From positions 9,610,001 through 9,674,000 of the forward strand of contig CM070583.1 in NCBI GenBank assembly GCA_036346355.1: a DNA stretch of 64,000 nucleotides, read 5' to 3'. The notes under the pieces are model-generated. The model was not told the DNA's origin. It did not search any database and worked only from the letters and a program-made list of their open reading frames with translations. The DNA comes from Rhipidocladum racemiflorum (taxonomy: Eukaryota > Streptophyta > Magnoliopsida > Poales > Poaceae). This document shows positions 57,461-64,000 of the stretch, in pieces. Within the stretch, counting starts at the first letter, position 1. The number at the start of each line of letters is the position of its first letter. The translations under genes and the position numbers were made by a program.

Positions 57461-58925
57461 TTAGGACCTGACCCATATGCTGGGGTAATACGCTTTTAAA
57501 TATTTTCCGTTGATTGCTTTAGGTAACACGAATCCGTCTAAGGACTCCAGTATATATGAATTTCCATCAATTGGCCGATTTATCTTGTAAGGACCTTCCC
57601 ACGTTGGGGACCATTTACCGAAGCGATTATCCTTAGACCCGATTGGCAACACGGTTTTCCATACCAAATCGGCTTGATTAAACGATTTTAAAATCACCTT
57701 TTTATTATATGACTTGGCAACCCTCTCTTTATTCCTTTTAAGCCGATCTAGCGTGATCAGCCTTAGTTCAGTCAAATCATCTAGATTGTCAAGCATCGCT
57801 TGTTTGTACTCATCGGTGATACCTTATCTTGCTCACATAGCCTTCTTGAGCCGATGTTGATTTCCACGGGCAAGGCGGCTTCTTGTCCGTATACCAACTG
57901 AAAGGGTGACAATTTAGTTGATCCGTGATGAGATAGCCGATAAGCCCATAAAGCCTCCGATAGCGTTGAATGCCATTTCCTCGGCTCTTCCTCAATTTTT
58001 CTTTTTATCAGCTTTATTAATGTCTTGTTTGACGATTCGGCTTGTCCATTGGCCTGAGCGTAGTAAGGGGAAGAGTTGAGTAATTTTATCCCAAGACTTT
58101 CCGCAAAACCTTTGAACTCGTTGGACATGAACACAGTCCCTTGATCAGTAGTTATTGTCTGTGGAATTCCAAACCGATGGACGATGTGTTCATTTACAAA
58201 ATCGATCAGCTCTTTGCTAGTAACCTTCTTGAGTGGTACAGCCTCAACCCATTTTGAGAAATAATCTGTGGCTGCAAGGATAAATTTATGTCCTTTGCTG
58301 GATGATGGAAATATTTGGCCGATTATGTCTATACCCCATCCTCTAAATGGCCATGGCTTGATGATCGGATGCAAAGCCGATGCTGGTGCTGACTGTATGT
58401 TACCAAACTTTTGGCACGTTTGACATCCTTTATAATATTTGAAGCAGTCCTCTAACATCGTCGGCCAAAAATATCCTGTTCGCCTCAGTATCCACTTCAT
58501 CTTATGGGCCGATTGATGTGATCCACAGATGCCTTCATGGACTTCACCCATTGCTACTTTGGCTTCCTCGGTTCCCAGGCATCTTAACAATAAACCTTCC
58601 ATAGTCCGAAAGTATAATACATCTTCTAGTAGAACATATTTGAGTGCTTTGCGCCTGACCTTCTGCTCGGTCGGCTTGGATGGGTCCGACAAATAATCCT
58701 TTATCTCTGTTCTCCAGTCGACAGGGTGAACGCATAGAATCGGCCAAACGTTTAGCCCGATTGGTCCCTGTCGGCTTTCAATCTTGTACCCTGATGCACA
58801 TTGTGCCAATCGATTTGCTTTATCATTAGCTTCTCTGGGGATATGTTTTATAGAAAATGTAGTGAACATCTCGATGATCTGGAGGCATCGATGTAAGTAC
58901 TGAGTTAGCGCACCGTCGTTGCATC
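57461..58925 (-). pseudogene. Gypsy-2 integrase
   Basis: HEGICGSHQSAHKMKW, a single CFKYYKGCQTCQKFG unit, WGIDIIGQIFPSSSKGHKFI, TITTDQGTVFMSNEFKGFAE and YYAQANGQAESSNKTLIKLI give the zinc domain and the D, D, E triad. A frameshift near 57790 separates the C-terminal 111 codons (57796-57461). It lacks the 14-residue duplication of Gypsy-1. Confidence 0.87.
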
Positions 58926-60392
58926 GGTATTCTCCTTTGACTTCTTTGTACAACTAACATCGAGTCTCCAAAAGCTTCGACGTCTTTCACCCCGATGCCA
59001 TCTAACAATTGTAAACCCTTTAGTAATGCTTCGTATTCTGCTTGATTGTTTGAACATCGGCTATTTAGCCGATACATGAAGCCATACTCCTGTTTTCTAG
59101 GTGAAATCAATATCACGCCGATGCCTTCGCCTTCCTGGCAAACGGATCCATCAAAATACAGCTGCCAAGGAGTCACATCAGCTGTTCCTGTTAATGTTTC
59201 ACTTCCTGTGATAAAATCGGCCACAGCTTGTCCTTTCACAGATTTAGCCGACTCATAGGTTAACTCGAACTCTGTTAAGGCGTATGCCCATTTACCAAGC
59301 CGACCCCGTAGAATCGGCGCCGATAATATGTATTTGACTACATCGGTTTTGCATATTATGACGCATTTGGAAGCCAGCATATAATGTCTTAATTTGGTGC
59401 AAGCAAAATACAATGATAAGCATAATTTTTCTACTAGGGGATACCTGGTTTCTGCACCTAAAAGACGTCGGCTTAAGTAAAATATTGCTCGTTCCTTCCT
59501 ATCGGCTTCTTGTGTTAAAACTGCCCCAATCGAATCACCTTCAGCCGATATATATAGTCTAAAAGGTATACCATGTTTTGGTGCGGTCAATACTGGTGGA
59601 CTCATCAGATAACCTTTTATGTCATCGAAGGCTTTTTGTTGATCGGTTTCCCATTTGAACTCTTGGTTGTCTTTAATTTTCAGCGGTGTGAAGGCCCGAA
59701 TGCATACGACAAGTTTGAGATGAAAGCGTCGCAAGTAGTTGATTTTCCCAATCAATACACGCAACTCCTTTTTGCATGTCGGCGGTTTAGTATCGGCTAT
59801 GGCTTTTACTTTGGCTTGGTTTACTTCAATTCCTCCTTCATGCACCGTAAACCCAAGAAATTGTCCAGCCGATACTCCGAAAGCACATTTGAGAGGGTTC
59901 ATTTTTAACCCATGTAACCTTGTGCTTTCGAACATCTTTTCCAGATCGGCTAAATGTTGCCAGTCTTCTTTGGATTTTACCACTACGTCGTCAATGTATG
60001 TCCACGGTATTGCCGATTAAATCATGGAAAATATGGTTCATAGCACGCTGATAAGTAGCACCGGCATTTTTTAAACCGAAGGTCATAACTTTCCACTCAT
60101 ACAGCCCTAAAGCCCCCGGACATCTGAAAGCCGTTTTGGGTATATCGGCTTCGGCCATGAATATCTGATTATATCCGGCGTTCCCGTCCAAAAAACTTAT
60201 GATTTTATTCCCAGATGCAGCATCGATAAGCATATCGGCTATAGGCATCGGGTATTCATCTTTTGGTGTAGCTTTGTTTAAATCTCTAAAATCGACACAT
60301 ACCCTAAGTTTGCCATTTTTCTTCTTCACAGGGACGATGTTTGAGACCCACTCAGTGTATCGGCAGGGCCGGATAAACTTTGCCTCTAGCAA
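58926..60392 (-). pseudogene. Gypsy-2 reverse transcriptase and RNase H domains
   Basis: RT fingers and palm in 60392-59991 (KFIRPCRYTEWVSNIVPVKK, VCVDFRDLNKATPKDEYPMP). A two-base loss next to 59998 breaks the frame just before the YIDD catalytic site. From 59983 the frame continues VVKSKEDWQHLADLEKMFES, RNase H, then the second RNase H-like domain WQLYFDGSVCQEGEGIGVIL and AFGDSMLVVQ, with another frameshift near 58945 before VKGEYRCNDGALTQYL. Confidence 0.85.
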
Positions 60393-61131
60393 TCGTCCTA
60401 CTTCTTCCTTTATAGCGTCATATCTTTGTAGGATTAAATCGCCTAAGTACTGTTTGAATGGCCGATACCAGGTTTTATTGGTAGCCGATGCTCAACTAAC
60501 TGCCGGCTTAAGCCTGGCATCTCGTAATACTCCCACGAAGCAATCTCTATATTTTTTTAGTATTTCGACCAACTTTGCTTTATAACTGGGTTCTAATTTA
60601 GCACTTACAAACGTTGGTCTTTTGCTATCACCTTCCCCAATATTGATTTCTTCGAGCAAATCGGCAGAAGTAAATCCTAACCCTTTTCTTTCTTCTTCAA
60701 AATCCTCAACAGCTTCTTCGTATTCTTCTTGCCGATAGCTTTTGGCCTTTTCCTGCAGCTTTGCTAGTGTCTTGTGCTCCATCTTCTTACTACTTCGTCT
60801 GTCCGATCAAACGTGTTGGGTTTGACGCTGATCGGCTTAAATCCTGATTTCTCAACGCAGATAAAATCGCAATTGTCCAAGGCTTTTCCTGATATACATT
60901 TGGCTTCTTCGTGTGGCCAATTGGTGTCAGGGCTAGCCATGGCGATATGAGCCGATGTGTCGGCCGGTACGACTTCTACCGTATCATCGTTCCACTGCAC
61001 CAATTTTTGGTGCATAGTTGATGGTATAGAGCAATTGGCATGGATCCAGTCCCGCCCAAGGAGCACGCTGTAATTGCCTTTGGCTTCAATCACAAAAAAT
61101 GCGATCGGCGAGTTTTATTACCGATCGTCAA
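60393..61131 (-). pseudogene. Gypsy-2 protease end and linker
   Basis: 60764-61093 reads EAKGNYSVLLGRDWIHANCS and MASPDTNWPHEEAKCISGKA; 60492-60782 reads LQEKAKSYRQEEYEEAVEDF and KLVEILKKYRDCF. Frame changes lie near 61130, 60780 and 60500. This is the protease C-terminal half and the stretch before RT. Confidence 0.75.
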
Positions 61132-63993
61132 TTACGACACCATTACGCCTTTAGCCTCAGTTGGGTCTCCCGTGAAGTCATTTAGCACCATATTGGTCTT
61201 GATTAAGTCTTCATCGGCTTTACCCAATTTTCTGAAAGTGCTTAACGGCATTAGATTAACTGTCGCCCCGCCATCGACCAACATACGAGATATCGGTCGG
61301 CCATTAATGTACCCTTTTAGATATAATGGTTTTAGATGCCGATGCATGTCTTGTGGTTTTTTGAACACAGCGTCTGGTGCTCCGAGGCACAATTGGGCGA
61401 ACACCTCTTCAGCCGATTCTTCGGTTTTGAACTCGGCAGGTAGAGTGAATACCATGTTTATATCCATTGGTGGCGTATCATCTCGGATCATCGGAGAACC
61501 GGATTCGATCGATTGATCTGAATCACTATCGATCTGTTCCCTCTTTCTCCACTCCTTTTTCAAAACCGGTACTGGTCTTAATTTATTGAACATCCGATCC
61601 CTCTCGCTCTCCTTTTCGGCCTCCCTTTCTTCTTGTGTCTTCAATCGCTGAAGCCTCCTGCGTTGTGATTTGCTGAGACCCGAGGGGCACCACCTAGGTT
61701 TAGGTTCTATCGGCTTTCTTATTTTTCCAGCTAAATTGCTCATCTCGCCGTCAGATTCTATTCTACTTGTATTAGCCGATAACTCCTGATTTCGGGAGGA
61801 CTCGCCTTGCTCTGATGTCGTCAACCTTTCATAGATCGGCCTCCTGCTTCTCACTTCTAGTCGATCGTGTATCGGTCTAGACAACCTGTCTTTTATAGAT
61901 TGGTTTGGCCGATATGCAGACGAGTGTTGCATAGGACAAGATACAACCGTTGGTAAGGTCATCCCCCTTTCCCAGCAAAACTGCCAAAAAGGACATTGCC
62001 GATGTTTCTCTTCTTCAGTTGTTGGTCGATGCGGCATATTTGGTCGCCAATAATAGTCGTCTGTCTTCTGGCCTGGTTGAGAACTCTGGTGTTGTCGAGT
62101 GTTACATCTTCGACTTATCCTTTCATACTTCCCCAGGAGTTGTGAGAAAGTCGGCTTTGGTTTGAAATCGACTTTTCTTGGAGCCCTCTCAGCCCGATAC
62201 CATTTTCCGATTTCCAGGTCTCCTCTTGGTTTTATCGTCCGTGAGTTCTGTCCATTTTTATCGGCTTCTATTTGTATGGAGCCGATAGTAATCTGTACCG
62301 TTTCATCTTTTGATCGTGTTTCAAATCTTTTAGTCGGCTTAACATCTTTCATAGGCCCCTTCCCTTTCTGTGAGCACTGCACCATGTTGACCTGGAAAGG
62401 ATTCATATCTATTTGCATAGCCGATTCTTCCGCAAATTTTAACCTGCCATCGGCGATGGCCGATTGAATCTGTTGTCGAAAAATATTGCAATCGTTAGTG
62501 TTATGTGAAAATGAATGGTGCCATTTGCAGTACCTTCGCTTTTTAATTTCTTCTGCTGATGGGATGACGTGCCCTTCTGGTAACCTTATGAGTTTTTCTT
62601 GTAACAATAAATCAAATATTTTGTCACATTTTGAAACATCATATGAATACTTGACTTCCGCCCTATTCTTCGTTGGTTTGAGCAGAGAGCATACGAGTGG
62701 CTTTTTAGAACCCTTGGTCCACTCGGCTATGTTCACCTCTGCTTCGTCCTCAGAGGTGCCGCCTGAATCGTAATCTACCATGTTTACTTTGGCCTTTTCA
62801 TTGCCGTTTGGCTTAAATCTATCTTTAAACCCTTTGCTCTCTTCATATCGGCTTTCATGTGCCGATACGCGATGGAGTAAGTGGCCTAAATCGGGAAACT
62901 CTTGGCCTGATAGCTTCTCTTTTAATGGCGGGATTAGTCCTTGGAATGCTAAATCGGCCAATTGATCATCGGGTAATGTTACACTGAAGCATCTATTCCG
63001 TACGCCCCGAAATCTCTTGATATAATCGGAAACCGATTCGCCGTACTTCTGTCGGACTGAACTAAGATCAGAAATCCTAAGCTCCATAGTCCCCGAAAAG
63101 AAGTATTCATGGAATCGGCTTTCTAAATCGTTCCATATATGAACTGAATTTGGGGGTAGATTAGTGAACCAAGTGAATGCAGCACCAGACAATGACAAAG
63201 GAAATAATCTAATTTTTAATCCATCGGACTGTGCAGCCTCTCCACACTGAGCCATAAACCGTCCGATATGCTCAATTGTGGTAACAGAATCATCACCTGA
63301 GAATTTGGCAAAGTCTGGTATCCTAAAGTTGTGGGGGTATGGCATTCTGTCTATGTAATCGGGATACGGCTTCCTGTAGCCGATTATCCTTCCTCTGGGC
63401 TGTAAGCCGAACTGCTCTCTCAAAACGTTGGCGATTTGCTCTGCCCAGTTGACATTGTCGGCTTGTGGTGCAACCGGACATTGCCAATTCTCATTGTTTG
63501 TGTCCTGCCCCCCGAGTGCAAACTCGGGTCTTTGTCCAAATCGCACCGCAGGAGGTCTTGGTACTTGGTCATAATCGCGACTGAAAGCCAACGTATTGGG
63601 TATGGGTGTAAGGGGCTCAGCGTACGGCGTTACTATGTATGGTGCTTGCCTCATAGTTGTGGTTCCCCGTGATTGTGGAGCCTGGTTGGTTTCAATCGGC
63701 TGATAGGCCGATAGACCATTGCTACTGGAGGGTCCGTTTGCCGGATTTGATGCGCTTACCTTAGCCCCATCCGTGTGCCCATGGTAGTGTGTAAATCCAT
63801 CTCTCTGTATGCTTGGTTTCAAAACAGTAGGCTGATTTGGCATAGTAATAGGTGTTTGAGCCGACACGTTTACTGTATTGGTGTTAGGTGTTATGGAATA
63901 TATTGGGTACGTAGGGATGGTTTGTGGTGGATCTAGCAGGCTTCCAGACACAGCCAATTCCTGAGCAATTGTTTTCACACTATTTTCTATCAT
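61132..63993 (-). pseudogene. Gypsy-2 gag and protease N-terminal half (953 codons open)
   Basis: The longest open frame in the window. Order: Pro/Thr/Asn-rich N-terminal part (SITPNTNTVNVSAQTPITMP), capsid-type gag domain (SLSGAAFTWFTNLPPNSVHI), Cys/His knuckle CKWHHSFSHNTNDC at about residue 490, basic region (SKSQRRRLQRLKTQEERE) and the protease motif DGGATVN near the end, stopping after EAKGVMVS. Gag and protease are in one frame here, as expected for a Gag-Pol fusion without a frameshift signal between them. The gag start lies beyond the window, or the frame continues past 63993. The stop at 61132 separates it from the rest of the protease. Confidence 0.88.
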
Positions 63994-64000
63994 CGGCTTT

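Larger units (their letters stand above)
55617..64000 (-). mobile_element. Gypsy-2: second Tat-type element, runs off the window
   Basis: Plus-strand start TGTTCGCGCAAAAAACG is the outer end of its 3' LTR. Gene order and sequence follow Gypsy-1. The LTR is intact only to about 55955; the rest of the LTR, the TATA box and the mobile-domain exons are missing, fused to the third part of the antisense gene. Five or more frame breaks in pol. The right end (gag N-terminus, 5' LTR) is outside. A 5-bp CATGG (55612-55616) may be the target duplication, to be checked at the other end. Confidence 0.88.

Noticed and set aside
61132..63993. 953-codon frame as a host gene
   Set aside because: It contains retrotransposon gag, a Cys/His knuckle and a DGGATVN protease motif and is collinear with Gypsy-1.

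Overview
The window looks like a transposon-rich stretch of a grass (Poaceae) nuclear genome. The reasons are Stowaway-type MITEs with TA duplications, a tRNA-derived SINE, SIRE/Maximus-like LTRs ending in the familiar GGGTGAATAGGCG block, and Ty3/gypsy Tat-type elements carrying a plant-mobile-domain gene. I could not name the species. Coordinates, splice sites and target-site duplications (TSDs) were read by eye; no alignment or search was run.

186-10951 (+): one host gene, a leucine-rich-repeat receptor-like kinase of the LRR-VIII-2 type (LRR, malectin-like domain, one membrane helix, kinase). Exon 1 lies left of the window; 23 further exons can be placed, and most LRR exons are 72 nt with phase-2 introns. 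It is a pseudogene: a stop in the malectin exon, frameshifts just after DFG and at the APE motif, and a scrambled last exon. Its introns hold a Stowaway MITE, a 3.1-kb solo LTR nested in an unnamed repeat (called R here), a SINE with a 16-bp TSD and a TIR MITE.

11-20 kb: two inverted copies of one Stowaway-like MITE, a hairpin-like hAT-type MITE, a decayed Ty1/copia element on the minus strand (13.2-17.6 kb), unrecognised exon-like sequence that is partly duplicated at 55.3 kb, a short TIR element and a second R copy.

20.5-54.6 kb is a single nest. The outer host is an R copy (20497-54640). Into it went a 6.16-kb element with LTR-like ends (21103-27265, TSD TTCTT) and a Tat-type gypsy element (Gypsy-1, 27537-54377, minus strand, TSD TGCAC). 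Gypsy-1 in turn received a 12.6-kb coding-free element with 2.5-kb LTRs (33049-45613), which is internally rearranged, and a 2.63-kb solo LTR (50696-53323, TSD CGGAC).

55.5-64 kb: a short copia LTR (TSD CCAAC), then a second Tat-type element (Gypsy-2), which entered the copia primer-binding site and runs off the right edge. Gypsy-1 and Gypsy-2 share gag, protease, reverse transcriptase, RNase H, a second RNase H-like domain and integrase on the minus strand. Both also carry an intron-containing gene on the opposite strand between integrase and 3' LTR, with a plant mobile domain (seen in Gypsy-1) and a coiled coil. Both are broken by stops or frameshifts.

The observations most worth following are the antisense spliced gene with its own TATA box, and the element-wide excess of the motif ATCGGCT/AGCCGAT, which stops at the Tat element borders and at the nested insertions.
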